Shown piece after piece: positions 1 through 8,108 of a stretch of 38,244 nt of DNA. Source of the stretch: Cyanobacteria bacterium QS_8_64_29 (lineage in GTDB: Bacteria; Cyanobacteriota; Cyanobacteriia; Cyanobacteriales; Rubidibacteraceae); contig PXQH01000065.1 in NCBI GenBank assembly GCA_003022125.1, positions 1-38,244 of the forward strand, given 5' to 3'. The translations under genes were made by a program, and so were the position numbers. The notes beneath the pieces are model-generated. The model had not been told where the DNA came from and ran no database searches. It saw only the letters and a list, made by a program, of their open reading frames with translations. The first letter of the stretch is position 1. The number at the start of each line of letters is the position of its first letter.

Positions 1-755
1 TTCCACTTCCTTAGATGCCGATAGGCGTTGAGCACCTCGGCTGAATTCGCCGTGTGGCAATCCGCCCATTGGTTCCACTTCCTTAGATGCCGATAGGCGT
101 TGAGCACCTGCCCGAGGCGATCCGCAGCGTGCAACGATTAGAGCGTTCCACTTCCTTAGATGCCGATAGGCGTTGAGCACTAATCGTAAAGCTGCCACCG
201 CTTGTATCGGCAAACAGGTTCCACTTCCTTAGATGCCGATAGGCGTTGAGCACAACAAGTCTAAGGAGGCTTGTATGTCTAGCTTATCAGTTCCACTTCC
301 TTAGATGCCGATAGGCGTTGAGCACGGGCAAACGCTGATATACCTAGCAACACCCCCGACGGTTCCACTTCCTTAGATGCCGATAGGCGTTGAGCACGGC
401 GACAACTGGATAAAGGTCCAGGTACATCGAATGTTCCACTTCCTTAGATGCCGATAGGCGTTGAGCACCTTGTGGCGGTCTGATATTTTCCCTCAGAAAT
501 AGGTTCCACTTCCTTAGATGCCGATAGGCGTTGAGCACCGGGTACGTCCTGGCGTTATCGCGGTAGCGGCCGAGTTCCACTTCCTTAGATGCCGATAGGC
601 GTTGAGCACTTGTACGCGAGGGCTACACGGGAGGAGAGTTTTGACTTGTTCCACTTCCTTAGATGCCGATAGGCGTTGAGCACCTTTTTGCACGGGCCAT
701 CAGCAACGGCGTGCGCCCGGTTCCACTTCCTTAGATGCCAGTAGGCGTTCATCAT
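1..755 (+). CRISPR. CRISPR array, 36-nt repeat, 11 repeats and 10 spacers, left edge cut by window
   Basis: A 36-nt repeat starting GTTCCACTTCC and ending GGCGTTGAGCAC recurs at 1-35 (first base outside the window), 72, 145, 218, 290, 362, 433, 503, 574, 648 and 720. Nine internal copies are identical. Spacers are 34-38 nt and all different. The last copy (720-755) differs at positions 21-22 and in its final six bases (CATCAT instead of GAGCAC), as expected for the leader-distal end, so the leader and any cas genes should lie left of the window and transcription is probably rightward. The repeat holds a short stem, ATGCC-GATA-GGCGT, whose U-G pair forms only in the plus-strand RNA, which weakly supports that direction. 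No cas gene is present here, so the subtype cannot be assigned. Confidence 0.97.
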
Positions 756-812
756 GCCGATTGCAGTGCCCTAGCAATGGCACCACAACTGACGCAGCTT
801 CCGATCCGCCGC

Positions 813-1142
813 TCAATCCGCCCAAACCACGTGATCGCCCACCGCAGTCGGCCCGCTATCGAGTGCGATGCCAAAGGCGCCCCCGCGCCAGTGCGGATAC
901 ATGGCTGCGTGCAGCCCGGGCAAGGCCTCATCCATGCGCTCGCAGGGCTTGGTCTCGCCCTGAATTTGGATGCGGCAGCCACCAATGCGCAGCGTGTGCC
1001 GGCGCGTGTGGACTAGGCAAACGCCAGCCACCAGCAGGTTCGCGCGGCGCACTGAGGGCGGCAGCGAACCACCCAGCTCGGCCATGAGCGCATCCCAGAC
1101 TTCCTGCGCCAGCAGCGTCACCTGCCGCCGCCCGCCCTGGTT
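813..1142 (-). pseudogene. MOSC-domain protein, 5'-truncated remnant
   Basis: The minus-strand reading frame carries the C-terminal half of a MOSC domain, the fold shared by molybdenum-cofactor sulfurase C-termini and YiiM-like proteins. Recognisable pieces are [50 protein letters not shown] and [10 protein letters not shown], ending at a stop at 813. The first half of the domain, which should lie right of about 1142, is absent. The frame instead runs into transposase-like sequence. A GTG at 1121 could start translation but would give only about 102 residues without the N-terminal strands. I therefore read it as a relic left by insertion or deletion. The family call rests on recall of the conserved motifs. 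Confidence 0.7.
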
Positions 1143-1300
1143 GGTGTTATACCAATTACGAATAATATTGCACTGCTTTGGCGGAGCGGACCGCTTGGCG
1201 GATGAACTTCCAATTGGTGAGCGAGCGGATGGTCTGCTCCGAGAGCTGGTTGAGCTGCTGGAACAGCCACTGCTGCAGCTCTGGCAGCGTCGCGAAGTTC
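1143..1300 (-). mobile_element. Insertion sequence remnant: 3' end of a transposase gene
   Basis: About 50 codons on the minus strand read [17 protein letters not shown] then [11 protein letters not shown] and end QYYS followed by TAA at 1156-1158. The pattern of a hydrophobic helix followed by SLTNWxFI resembles the extreme C-terminus of several cyanobacterial DDE transposases; I cannot fix the IS family. Only this tail remains. Its left side abuts the broken MOSC gene and its right side abuts a short-chain dehydrogenase lacking its N-terminus, so the fragment marks a rearrangement junction. No inverted repeats or target duplication can be seen. The limits are approximate, set by where neighbouring homology stops. 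Confidence 0.5.
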
Positions 1301-2008
1301 GGACTGGGCTTCGTGCGCCAGCTCCTACAGCGCGATCCCGAGGCTTGCATCCACGCTACCTACCACCGTGTCGAAGCGGCAGCCGAGTTGTTTGCCTTGG
1401 CCGAAACCCACGGGCCACGGCTGCGCTGCCTGCCCATGGATGTTACCGACGAGGCCCAAATCGCGGCGGCGGTCCGCCAGCTGCAGTCGGTTACCGATCG
1501 CCTCCATTTGACTGTCAACTGCATTGGCATCCTGCACGCGGGCGAGCTGCAACCAGAAAAGGGGCTGCGGCAGCTCGATGCGGACAAGCTCCTGCGCTAC
1601 TTCCAGATCAACAGCCTCAGCGGGGCCCTGCTGGCCAAGTACCTGCTGCCGCTGCTGCGCCACGACCGGCGCAACGTCTTTGCCAGCCTCTCGGCCAAGA
1701 TTGGCAGTATTGGCGACAACCAGCTCGGGGGCTGGTACGGCTACCGCGCCTCCAAAGCCGCGCTCAACATGCTGCTGCGCACGGCAGCCATTGAGTTCGG
1801 GCGCAAGAGCCCGCAAACCATCGTCGTGGCGCTGCACCCCGGCACCACCGATACGCCGCTCTCCCAGCCGTTTCAGCGCCACGTGCCGGCCGAACAGTTG
1901 TTCCCAGTGGAGCGAACGGTGCGGCAGCTGCTGGGCATTATTGATGGGCTAGGCCCCGAGGATAGCGGGCAGTTCTTTCACTGGGATGGCACTCGCTTGC
2001 CCTGGTAG
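1301..2008 (+). pseudogene. Short-chain dehydrogenase (SDR, C-factor-like), N-terminus lost
   Basis: From [15 protein letters not shown] onward this is a classical SDR: NCIGILH (the NxG region), a serine stretch SLSAKIGSIGD, the catalytic YxxxK in WYGYRASKAALNML, and the downstream LHPGTTDTPLSQPF that follows the nicotinamide-binding loop. It resembles the CsgA/C-factor-like SDRs common in cyanobacteria. The N-terminal beta strand and the TGxxxGxG dinucleotide-binding motif, which should precede GLGFV, are replaced by sequence belonging to the transposase remnant. The frame stays open leftward to an ATG at 1178, but those residues are antisense to the transposase and look unrelated. Without the glycine motif the product should not bind NAD(P), so I call it a pseudogene. 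Confidence 0.75.
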
Positions 2009-2111
2009 CCCGCCATGCCCTACGCGTTTCCAGACGATTTGACCTTTCGCACCTAAAAGCGCACGCCCGCTCCCGTCCCCCTCGATGTCTGAGCTGCCCC
2101 AACGGGGGCGT

Positions 2112-2117
2112 TAAAAT
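2112..2117 (+). promoter_or_regulatory. Possible -10 box upstream of the methyltransferase gene
   Basis: TAAAAT lies in an AT-rich island (GTTAAAATCTTTAAAG) 28 nt before the methyltransferase ATG, in otherwise GC-rich sequence. No convincing -35 hexamer is seen at the right distance. The rest of 2009-2145 shows nothing else recognisable. Confidence 0.3.
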
Positions 2118-2145
2118 CTTTAAAGCAGCCGCTTGAAGCACTGCC

Positions 2146-3015
2146 ATGCCCGGCGCTCAAGGCACGCTCTGGGACCGCTTTTTGGCCCCGGTGGTCCGCT
2201 CGCTCATCGACGAAGAGGCCCTGCGGCGGTTCTACGAAAGCGTTGATTGGGAGGCCGAGAGTGCGCGCTTGGGCAACCCCAACCTGAGCTATCCGGACTA
2301 TTACCGCAGCGCCAACTTTCACGGCATTGAGGGGGGCTACTGCAACCCCCAAGCCGCCGTCACCTACGATGCCATTACCCAGTACGCCGTCCCGCCCAAC
2401 GAGCAATGGGTGCGGCAGGAAGCGATCGACACCCTTGCCGGGCAACCGCAGCGCATTCTGGATTTGGGCTGCGGCACAGGGTCAATGGCGCTGATGCTGC
2501 AACGCCAGTTCCCCCAAGCTGAGGTCATGGGACTGGACCTGTCACCCTACATGCTGGTGGTGGCCGAGCACAAAGCGCACCAAGCCAACGCGAGCGTGCG
2601 CTGGTACCACGGCAAGGCTGAGGCCACGGGCTTGCCCAATGGCAGCCTCGATTTGGTAACAGCGGCCCTGCTGTTCCACGAGACGCCCCCCGCCATTGCC
2701 TGCACCATCTTGCAAGAAGGGCTGCGCCTGCTGCGGCCCGGCGGCGAGTTCCTGGTCCTTGACGGCCACCAAGCGCACTTGCAGCAGGCCGATTGGGTGA
2801 TGGATGTTTTTGAGGAGCCCTACATCCGGGACTACGCGGCGGGCGATTGCGAGGCCTGGATGGCGGCTGCCGGCTTTGAAGCGGTCGGCACCCACGAGAT
2901 TTGGTGGATCCACCAAGCAACCCGTGGGGTCAAACCGCTACCGGCTCGCCAAGCGCGCCCGCACCCAGGTACAGCAACGGCTCCCGAGTGGCCCGATGCG
3001 TCCGCACCGGCATGA
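2146..3015 (+). CDS. Class I SAM-dependent methyltransferase (UbiE/Coq5-like)
   Basis: The 289-residue product has the Rossmann methyltransferase core. Motif I is ILDLGCGTGSMALML (about residues 104-118), followed by the acidic strand end MGLDLSPYMLVVAEHKA, motif II around GSLDLVTAALLFHETPP and motif III LRLLRPGGEFLVLDGHQ. The N-terminal 95 residues carry YPDYYRSANFHGIEGGYCNP, which I associate with a conserved cyanobacterial methyltransferase family of unknown substrate. The C-terminus keeps WWIHQATRGVKPLP, also family-like. No transmembrane segment is apparent, so it should be cytosolic. The stop overlaps the next start as ATGA (3012-3015), suggesting translational coupling with the HAD gene. 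The substrate cannot be told from sequence. Confidence 0.85.
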   Translation: MPGAQGTLWDRFLAPVVRSLIDEEALRRFYESVDWEAESARLGNPNLSYPDYYRSANFHGIEGGYCNPQAAVTYDAITQYAVPPNEQWVRQEAIDTLAGQPQRILDLGCGTGSMALMLQRQFPQAEVMGLDLSPYMLVVAEHKAHQANASVRWYHGKAEATGLPNGSLDLVTAALLFHETPPAIACTILQEGLRLLRPGGEFLVLDGHQAHLQQADWVMDVFEEPYIRDYAAGDCEAWMAAAGFEAVGTHEIWWIHQATRGVKPLPARQARPHPGTATAPEWPDASAPA

Positions 3016-3713
3016 CGCTGCAAGCCGTCCTATTCGATCTCAACGGCACCATTGCCAACACCGACGGGCTCCACCAGCCGATCGTCGAGCAGCTCCTGCT
3101 GGCGCAGAACCTGCGGCTAGAGGCCGGCGAGTACCGCGCGCTCTGCCCGGACCGCAGCGATCGCGCGTGCCTGAGCGCGCTGCTGGCGCGCCGCGGGCGC
3201 AGCACCACTGCCGATGGGCTGGATGGGTTGCTGGCGGCCAAAAGCGCCGCCCTGGACGAGGCGCTCCGGCAGCAGCCGGCCCCAGCGCTCTATCCCGACG
3301 TTGCGGCCTTGCTAGCGCGGCTAGACGCAGCCGGTTTGGCGGTTGGCGTGGTAGCGGGCATGGCGCTGCGCGACGCGCAGCAGGTGCTGGCGCATGCCGG
3401 CCTGAGCCAGGCCTTTGCAGCAATCGCCAGCGCCGAGGAGGCCGGCGACCCCTACACCCTGGCGCTGGCACGGTTGAGCGAGCGCAGCGCTGGCAGCAGC
3501 CACCTCATCCCCAGTCGCTGCTTGGCGATCGAGGCCACCGAAATCGGCATTGCCGCAGCGCACCGAGCGGGGCTGCCGGTGGCCGCCGTTACCCACCGCC
3601 ACCCGCTCCACATGCTGCAGCGGCAGGCCGATTGGGCCATCGACCGCCTGGGCGAGCTGGAGCTGGAGCGGCTGCAGCAGGCGTTCGCGCAAGCGCGCGC
3701 GGGCGAGTGTTAA
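3012..3713 (+). CDS. HAD-superfamily hydrolase-like protein with DLNGT motif
   Basis: The 233-residue product begins MTLQAVLFDLNGTIANTDG, the HAD motif I, and has a helical cap region (RSDRACLSALLARRGR), motif II-like VGVVAGMALRDAQQVLAHAG and a late acidic motif (CLAIEATEIGIAAAHRAG) where a phosphonatase-type HAD has its Mg-binding acid. The nucleophile Asp9 is kept, but the usual second Asp (DxD) is Asn11. I recall a cyanobacterial HAD subfamily with DFNG at this place, so the change may be typical rather than a defect. The start was chosen at the ATG overlapping the methyltransferase stop; the frame is open further upstream only inside that gene. The stop codon coincides with a possible -10 box for the tRNA gene that follows. 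Confidence 0.85.
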   Translation: MTLQAVLFDLNGTIANTDGLHQPIVEQLLLAQNLRLEAGEYRALCPDRSDRACLSALLARRGRSTTADGLDGLLAAKSAALDEALRQQPAPALYPDVAALLARLDAAGLAVGVVAGMALRDAQQVLAHAGLSQAFAAIASAEEAGDPYTLALARLSERSAGSSHLIPSRCLAIEATEIGIAAAHRAGLPVAAVTHRHPLHMLQRQADWAIDRLGELELERLQQAFAQARAGEC

Positions 3714-3716
3714 AAT
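3711..3716 (+). promoter_or_regulatory. Possible -10 box for tRNA-Ala
   Basis: TAAAAT lies 24 nt upstream of the tRNA 5' end, at a reasonable distance for a short leader, and contains the stop codon of the preceding HAD gene. The context GTTAAAATCT matches that at 2110-2119. No clear -35 box is visible. Confidence 0.3.
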
Positions 3717-3740
3717 CTCAGACCGGGCGCTCGAGCCCAT

Positions 3741-3813
3741 GGGGAATTAGCTCAACTGGCAGAGCGCTGCGATCGCACCGCAGAGGTTAGGGGTTCGACT
3801 CCCCTATTCTCCA
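3741..3813 (+). tRNA. trnA-CGC: tRNA-Ala, anticodon CGC
   Basis: The 73-nt sequence folds as a standard cloverleaf. The acceptor stem GGGGAAT pairs with ATTCTCC (one G-U), the D arm is GCTC/GAGC, the anticodon stem CTGCG/CGCAG encloses the loop ATCGCAC, and the T arm is AGGGG-TTCGACT-CCCCT. The anticodon is CGC at 3774-3776, reading the GCG alanine codon. The discriminator base is A3813 and no CCA is encoded. The anticodon arm contains the octamer GCGATCGC (3769-3776). GCG codons are frequent in the neighbouring GC-rich genes, consistent with a dedicated decoder. Confidence 0.97.
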
Positions 3814-3870
3814 CTGAGCGCCACCGTCCGCCGGCACGGCGCCCGAGCTGCTGCAGTTGGTGAGTGCACC

Positions 3871-4629
3871 ATGCAACAACGGGTGCAAAAACTGCTGTCG
3901 CAGTGGGGCATTGCCTCGCGGCGGCAGGCCGAGCGCATGATGGCAGCCGGGCGCGTGCAGCTCAACGGCGAGCCCGCGCAGGTGGGCCAAACGGCCGATC
4001 CCAGCGTCGATCGGCTGGTTGTGGACGGGCAGTGCCTCGAGCCCGACACGCAACCAGCACCTTGCTACCTGCTACTCAACAAACCGGCAGGCGTGGTGGC
4101 CACCTGCCGCGATCCCCAGCAGCGGCGGACGGTCCTGGATTTGCTGCCTGATGAGCTGCGCTGCAGTTGCGGCCTGCATCCGGTGGGCCGCCTCGATGCA
4201 GCCTCCACGGGCGCGTTGCTGCTAACCAACGATGGGGCCTTAACCCTGCGCCTGACGCATCCGCGCTATCACTTGCCCAAAACCTACCGCGTGCGGGTCC
4301 GCGGCCGCATTGGCGAAGCAGCCCTCGAGCGCTGGCGCCGCGGCCTCGTCCTAGACGGCCGCCCCACCCAGCCCGCAAGCATTACCGTCCTGCAGCGGCA
4401 CGCGGATACAGCGTGGCTGCAGGTGACGCTAACCGAGGGCCGCAACCGCCAGATCCGGCGTTCGGCTGAGTTGCTGGGCTGGCGCGTGCTGGCGCTGCAT
4501 CGCACGGCCATTGGGCCGGTGCCGCTGCATCCGCAGCGCGGTCCGCGCTTGCGGCGCGGCCAGTACCGGCGGCTGGCACGCTGGGAGTGCCAGCGCTTGC
4601 AGCACGCTGCCGGCACAGTGCGCTTATGA
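3871..4629 (+). CDS. RsuA/RluB-family pseudouridine synthase
   Basis: The 252-residue product opens with an S4 RNA-binding domain ([19 protein letters not shown], about residues 4-60) and continues with a pseudouridine synthase domain: [15 protein letters not shown], the catalytic-Asp motif [17 protein letters not shown] (about residues 109-125), [12 protein letters not shown] and [15 protein letters not shown]. This is the RsuA/RluB/RluE/RluF architecture, which isomerises uridines in 16S or 23S rRNA; length fits RluB or RsuA. In cyanobacteria such proteins are usually annotated as RluB, but the target cannot be read from the sequence. The ATG at 3871 follows the tRNA gene by 57 nt. The stop overlaps the next start as ATGA at 4626-4629. 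Confidence 0.9.
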   Translation: MQQRVQKLLSQWGIASRRQAERMMAAGRVQLNGEPAQVGQTADPSVDRLVVDGQCLEPDTQPAPCYLLLNKPAGVVATCRDPQQRRTVLDLLPDELRCSCGLHPVGRLDAASTGALLLTNDGALTLRLTHPRYHLPKTYRVRVRGRIGEAALERWRRGLVLDGRPTQPASITVLQRHADTAWLQVTLTEGRNRQIRRSAELLGWRVLALHRTAIGPVPLHPQRGPRLRRGQYRRLARWECQRLQHAAGTVRL

Positions 4630-5105
4630 CAGCTACCGACTCCCACACCGAGCGGGCTGCAGCACTCCAGGCCATGGGCGAGCGCCTGCAGCAGCTGCGC
4701 TTGCAACGCTCGGCCACGATCGACGATATGGCCGGCCAAACGCGGATCCAGCCGCCACTGCTGAGCGCGATCGAGCAGGGGCAGCTGGAGGAGCTGCCCG
4801 ATTGGGTCTACCTGCAAGGCCTGGTGGCCAAGTACGCCGAAGCTCTGGACCTAGACGGTGCGGCGTGGGCCGCGCAACTATCGCCGCCTGCCAGTGCGAC
4901 TCCCCCCTCCACAACAGTTAGGGCAAGCCAGCCTCGGTCCCGCGGCCACTGGCGCCCGAGCGCTCCGCTGCAACCGCTGCCGCTTTATCTGGGCTACATC
5001 CTGCTCGTGAGCCTTCTGGTCGTGGGCCTCTCGCGCTGGATCGAGCGCCCCAGCCCCCCGCCAGAGGCCGCCCAACCGGCGCCCCAAGCCTCGCGGGCGC
5101 GCTAG
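4626..5105 (+). CDS. RodZ-like helix-turn-helix membrane protein
   Basis: The 159-residue product has an N-terminal HTH of the RodZ/Xre type ([20 protein letters not shown], then [20 protein letters not shown] and [15 protein letters not shown]). A Pro/Ser/Arg-rich linker follows, then one hydrophobic segment ([18 protein letters not shown], about residues 120-137) and a short Pro-rich tail. RodZ links the MreB cytoskeleton to the wall, and cyanobacterial versions are often short, with little periplasmic domain. Because no mre gene is nearby, the functional call is by architecture only. The start overlaps the pseudouridine synthase stop (ATGA). The stop shares the tetranucleotide CTAG (5102-5105) with the stop of malQ on the other strand. 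Confidence 0.75.
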   Translation: MTATDSHTERAAALQAMGERLQQLRLQRSATIDDMAGQTRIQPPLLSAIEQGQLEELPDWVYLQGLVAKYAEALDLDGAAWAAQLSPPASATPPSTTVRASQPRSRGHWRPSAPLQPLPLYLGYILLVSLLVVGLSRWIERPSPPPEAAQPAPQASRAR

Positions 5106-6604
5106 CGTTTCGCTCGGCCGTAGAGCTCGGTGAGCTTGCCCAAGCGTTGCTGCAGTTCTTCGGTTAGGGCCTCGCTGCGGTAGCGCCAGCGCCAGCTACC
5201 CTCGATCTGGTTGGGCGTATTCATGCGCGCTTCGCTGCCCAAGCCCAAAACGTCCTGGAGCGGAATGATGGCCTGGTTGGCCACCGAGGCCATGGCCAGG
5301 CGGATCAGGCTCCAGTGGATGCCGTTGGGCTCAATGCAGCCCAGGTAGTCGCGCACCCGCTGCTGGGCCTCGGGCGAGCGCTTGTCGAACCAGCCCACCG
5401 TGGTGTCGTTGTCGTGGGTGCCGGTGTAGGCGATGCAGTTGCGGTTGGTGTAGTTGAACGGCAAATAGGGATTGCCCGGCCCCGAATCAAAGGCAAAGTG
5501 CAGCACCTTCATCCCGGGAAAGTCGTACTTGTCCCGCAGAGCTTCCACCTCGGGGGTAATGATGCCCAAATCCTCGGCCACGATGGGAAGTTGGCCCAGC
5601 CGCTCGCCCAGCAGCTGGAAGAACTTGTCGCCGGGGGCCTCGATCCAGCGGCCGTTGCGGGCGTCCGGCTCGCCGCGATCAACCGCCCAGAAGGCCTGGA
5701 AGCCGCGAAAGTGGTCGATGCGCAGGATGTCAACGTAGTCCAGAGTGCCCTCAAAGCGCTGCAGCCACCACTCAAAGCCAGTGGCCTCCAGCTGCTCCCA
5801 GTTGTAGACGGGGTTGCCCCAAAGCTGGCCGGTGTCGCTGAAATAGTCTGGCGGAACGCCCGCCATTAGGGCGGGCTCGCCGGTCTGCTCGTCCAGGCAG
5901 AAAATGTCTTGGTGCGCCCAGACCGCCATGCTATCGTGGGCGACGTAGATGGGAATGTCGCCAAAGATTTGGATGCCGCGATCGTTGGCGTAGCGCTTGA
6001 GTGCTTGCCACTGGCGGTAGAACTCAAACTGGACGTATTTGTGGAAAAAGATCTCCTTGCCCAGGCGCCCGCGCCATTCGTCTAGGGCCTGCTGGTCCCG
6101 CCGGGCAATGGACCAGGTCCACTGGTGCCAGGGGCGCCCGCCAAAGACATCTTTGAGCGCCATGAATAGGGCAAAGTCGTCGATCCAATAAGCGTGGCGC
6201 GCGCAAAAGGCGTCGTAACCTTCCCCCTGGCGGTCGAAATCGGCGCGAAAGTTGGCAAATGCCTGCCGCAGCAGCGGCATTTTGGTTTCTTTGACCCGGT
6301 CGTAGTCCACCCGCTCGGCGGGGAACTCGGGGAAATCAGCCAGATCGCGATCGGCGAGCAAGCCCTGCTGGCGCAACTGCTGGGGGCTGATTAAAAGCGG
6401 ATTGCCCGCCAGCGCCGAGTAAGATAGGTACGGCGAGTTGCCAAAGCCGGTCGGCCCCAGCGGCAGCACCTGCCACAACCGCTGGTAGCTGGCCGCCAAA
6501 AAGTCAACGAAGCGATAGGCTTCCGGCCCCAAATCGCCAATGCCGTAGGGGCTGGGCAGGCAGGTGGGATGGAGCAAAATGCCGCTGGCGCGCTCGAGTT
6601 GCAT
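5102..6604 (-). CDS. malQ: 4-alpha-glucanotransferase (amylomaltase, GH77)
   Basis: The 500-residue product matches the full amylomaltase length. It transfers alpha-1,4-glucan segments between acceptors in glycogen and maltodextrin metabolism in the cytosol. Visible family signatures are RASGILLHPTCLPSPYGIGD at the N-terminus, GDIPIYVAHDSMAVWAHQD, the nucleophile region ILRIDHFRGFQAFW (Asp near residue 296), the acid/base region IVAEDLGIITPEV (near 342) and YTGTHDNDTTVGW (near 395). The C-terminus NTPNQIEGSWRWR is also typical. It is the last gene of a minus-strand run gpsA, transporter, transporter, malQ, 61 nt after the second transporter. It converges tail to tail with the RodZ-like gene through a shared CTAG stop palindrome. 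Confidence 0.97.
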   Translation of the reverse strand: MQLERASGILLHPTCLPSPYGIGDLGPEAYRFVDFLAASYQRLWQVLPLGPTGFGNSPYLSYSALAGNPLLISPQQLRQQGLLADRDLADFPEFPAERVDYDRVKETKMPLLRQAFANFRADFDRQGEGYDAFCARHAYWIDDFALFMALKDVFGGRPWHQWTWSIARRDQQALDEWRGRLGKEIFFHKYVQFEFYRQWQALKRYANDRGIQIFGDIPIYVAHDSMAVWAHQDIFCLDEQTGEPALMAGVPPDYFSDTGQLWGNPVYNWEQLEATGFEWWLQRFEGTLDYVDILRIDHFRGFQAFWAVDRGEPDARNGRWIEAPGDKFFQLLGERLGQLPIVAEDLGIITPEVEALRDKYDFPGMKVLHFAFDSGPGNPYLPFNYTNRNCIAYTGTHDNDTTVGWFDKRSPEAQQRVRDYLGCIEPNGIHWSLIRLAMASVANQAIIPLQDVLGLGSEARMNTPNQIEGSWRWRYRSEALTEELQQRLGKLTELYGRAKR

Positions 6605-6665
6605 GTCGCTCGGGGGCGCTTGACTGTCAGCGGCAGTCTATCAGCTTGGGGGCGCGCGAGCGGGC

Positions 6666-8054
6666 CTAGGCGGCTGTCTCGTTCTCGGTGGCTTCAACGC
6701 CAGCGCGGGTGGCTTCCTCAGCCAAATCGCGGACGTTGGAGACCGAGGCAGCCGCAATTACCAGCGACACGCCGCCAAAGACGACGGCCAGCAAGCTGTT
6801 GTTGCCCAACAGGGTCTCCATAATCCAACCCAGCCCCAACGAGGCCAGGATCTGCGGGATAACGATAAAGGCATTGAAAACGCCCATGTAAATGCCGGTG
6901 TCTTCCTCGGGCAGCGCGTCCGAGAGGATGGCGTAGGGAACGGCCAGGGCGCTGGCCCAGCTGAGCCCAAAGCAGGCCATCTGGAACAGCAGCAGGTACC
7001 GATCGCGCACCACCAGCAGCGAGATCAGGGCCAAGCCGCCGCACAGCAGGCAAAATGCGTGGGCGAACTTGCGGCTGGTCCAGCGGACGAAGCGCGGCAG
7101 TACCAGCGAAAAAACAAACGTGACGGCGTTGTAGAGGGCAATGCAAATGCCGGCCCACTCCACGCCCTGGGTGTAGCGCGGCGAGCTCTCCGCGATCGCC
7201 CCAAAGATCTGGTGCCCTACAGCCGGCGGAAAGTAAATAACCAAGCAAAAAACGCCAAACCAGGTAAAGAACTGCACCACCGCCAGTTGCCGCATGGTCT
7301 CGGGCATGGCCCGAATGGCTTGCCAGATCCCCAGCAGCAGATTGTCCGAGTCCCGCGCGCTGTTGCGGGAGCGGCCGTAAGGTTGGTAGCGCTCGGGCGG
7401 GTACTCGGGGGTGGTAACCACCGTCCAGACCACCGCCGCCAAAAAGACCGCGGCCCCGATGTAGAACGCGACTTTGACCGTAACCGGAATCTCGGTCTCG
7501 AGATTGACGATGCTTTCGATGCCAATGACCCCGTTGAGCAGCCAGGGGCACAGCGAGGCAGCCACGGCACCCAGGCCAATGAAAAAGCTTTGCATGGCAA
7601 AGCCAGAGGTCTTTTGCTCCTCGGGGAGCAGGTCCGAGACAAAGGCACGGAACGGTTCCTGGGAGATGTTGACCGAGGTATCCAGAATCCAGAGCGCCCC
7701 GGCTGCCATCCACAGGCTGGAGGCGTTGGGCATTAGCACCAGCGCCAGCGAGGCCAAGATCGCGCCCACCAAAAAGTAGGGCCGCCGCCGCCCCAGCGGG
7801 CCCCAGGTGCGATCGCTCATGTAGCCAATGATGGGTTGCACGATCAGCCCTGTTAGGGGCGCTGCCAACCACAGGATGGGGATTTGTTCGGGATTGGCCC
7901 CCAGATACTCGTAAATGGCGCTGGTATTGGCAATTTGCAGCGTCCAGCCAAACTGGATGCCAAAAAAGCCAAAGCTCATGTTCCAGAGCTGCCAGAAGCT
8001 GTAAGCTGCAGCCTTGGGGCGCGTTTGTGCCGCTTGCTGCGTCTCAGCTTGCAT
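6666..8054 (-). CDS. MFS sugar transporter, SLC45/GPH type (copy 1)
   Basis: The product of about 462 residues has roughly 12 hydrophobic segments and belongs with the sucrose/maltose-type (SLC45, GPH-like) branch of the major facilitator superfamily. The opening SFWQLWNMSFGFFGIQFGW, the loop SDRTWGPLGRRRPYFLVG after helix 2-3 and YMGVFNAFIVIPQI near the C-terminus are typical. Substrate is probably a disaccharide or similar sugar, in symport with a cation; direction is unknown. It is a clear paralogue of the gene immediately upstream, most of the helices being near-identical, so the pair arose by tandem duplication. I start at the ATG at 8054; a TTG two codons upstream is possible. Its position just before malQ fits a role in maltodextrin or sucrose handling, which is inference. 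Confidence 0.88.
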   Translation of the reverse strand: MQAETQQAAQTRPKAAAYSFWQLWNMSFGFFGIQFGWTLQIANTSAIYEYLGANPEQIPILWLAAPLTGLIVQPIIGYMSDRTWGPLGRRRPYFLVGAILASLALVLMPNASSLWMAAGALWILDTSVNISQEPFRAFVSDLLPEEQKTSGFAMQSFFIGLGAVAASLCPWLLNGVIGIESIVNLETEIPVTVKVAFYIGAAVFLAAVVWTVVTTPEYPPERYQPYGRSRNSARDSDNLLLGIWQAIRAMPETMRQLAVVQFFTWFGVFCLVIYFPPAVGHQIFGAIAESSPRYTQGVEWAGICIALYNAVTFVFSLVLPRFVRWTSRKFAHAFCLLCGGLALISLLVVRDRYLLLFQMACFGLSWASALAVPYAILSDALPEEDTGIYMGVFNAFIVIPQILASLGLGWIMETLLGNNSLLAVVFGGVSLVIAAASVSNVRDLAEEATRAGVEATENETAA

Positions 8055-8108
8055 GGCCAAACGGTTGCTAGTTGCGCGCTAACGAGCACCGCCTTCACTG
8101 ATTTAGGT

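Noticed and set aside
344-580. Minus-strand open frame of 78 codons across the CRISPR array
   Set aside because: It is read through repeats and spacers, with repeated segments in the translation; the array explains it fully.
1178-1300. N-terminal extension of the SDR frame from an ATG at 1178
   Set aside because: These codons are antisense to the transposase tail and show no SDR features; the true N-terminus is missing.
970-1794. Long plus-strand open frame overlapping the MOSC remnant and the SDR
   Set aside because: Arg/Pro/Ala-rich composition and a better conserved protein in another frame; a GC-rich shadow.
2804-3790. Open frame of 328 codons crossing the methyltransferase, HAD and tRNA genes
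   Set aside because: It spans two recognised genes and the tRNA in a different frame, with low-complexity Arg/Ala sequence.
6718-7872. Long minus-strand frame inside the first sugar transporter
   Set aside because: Out-of-frame shadow of the transporter; the real frame has clear transmembrane helices and family motifs.
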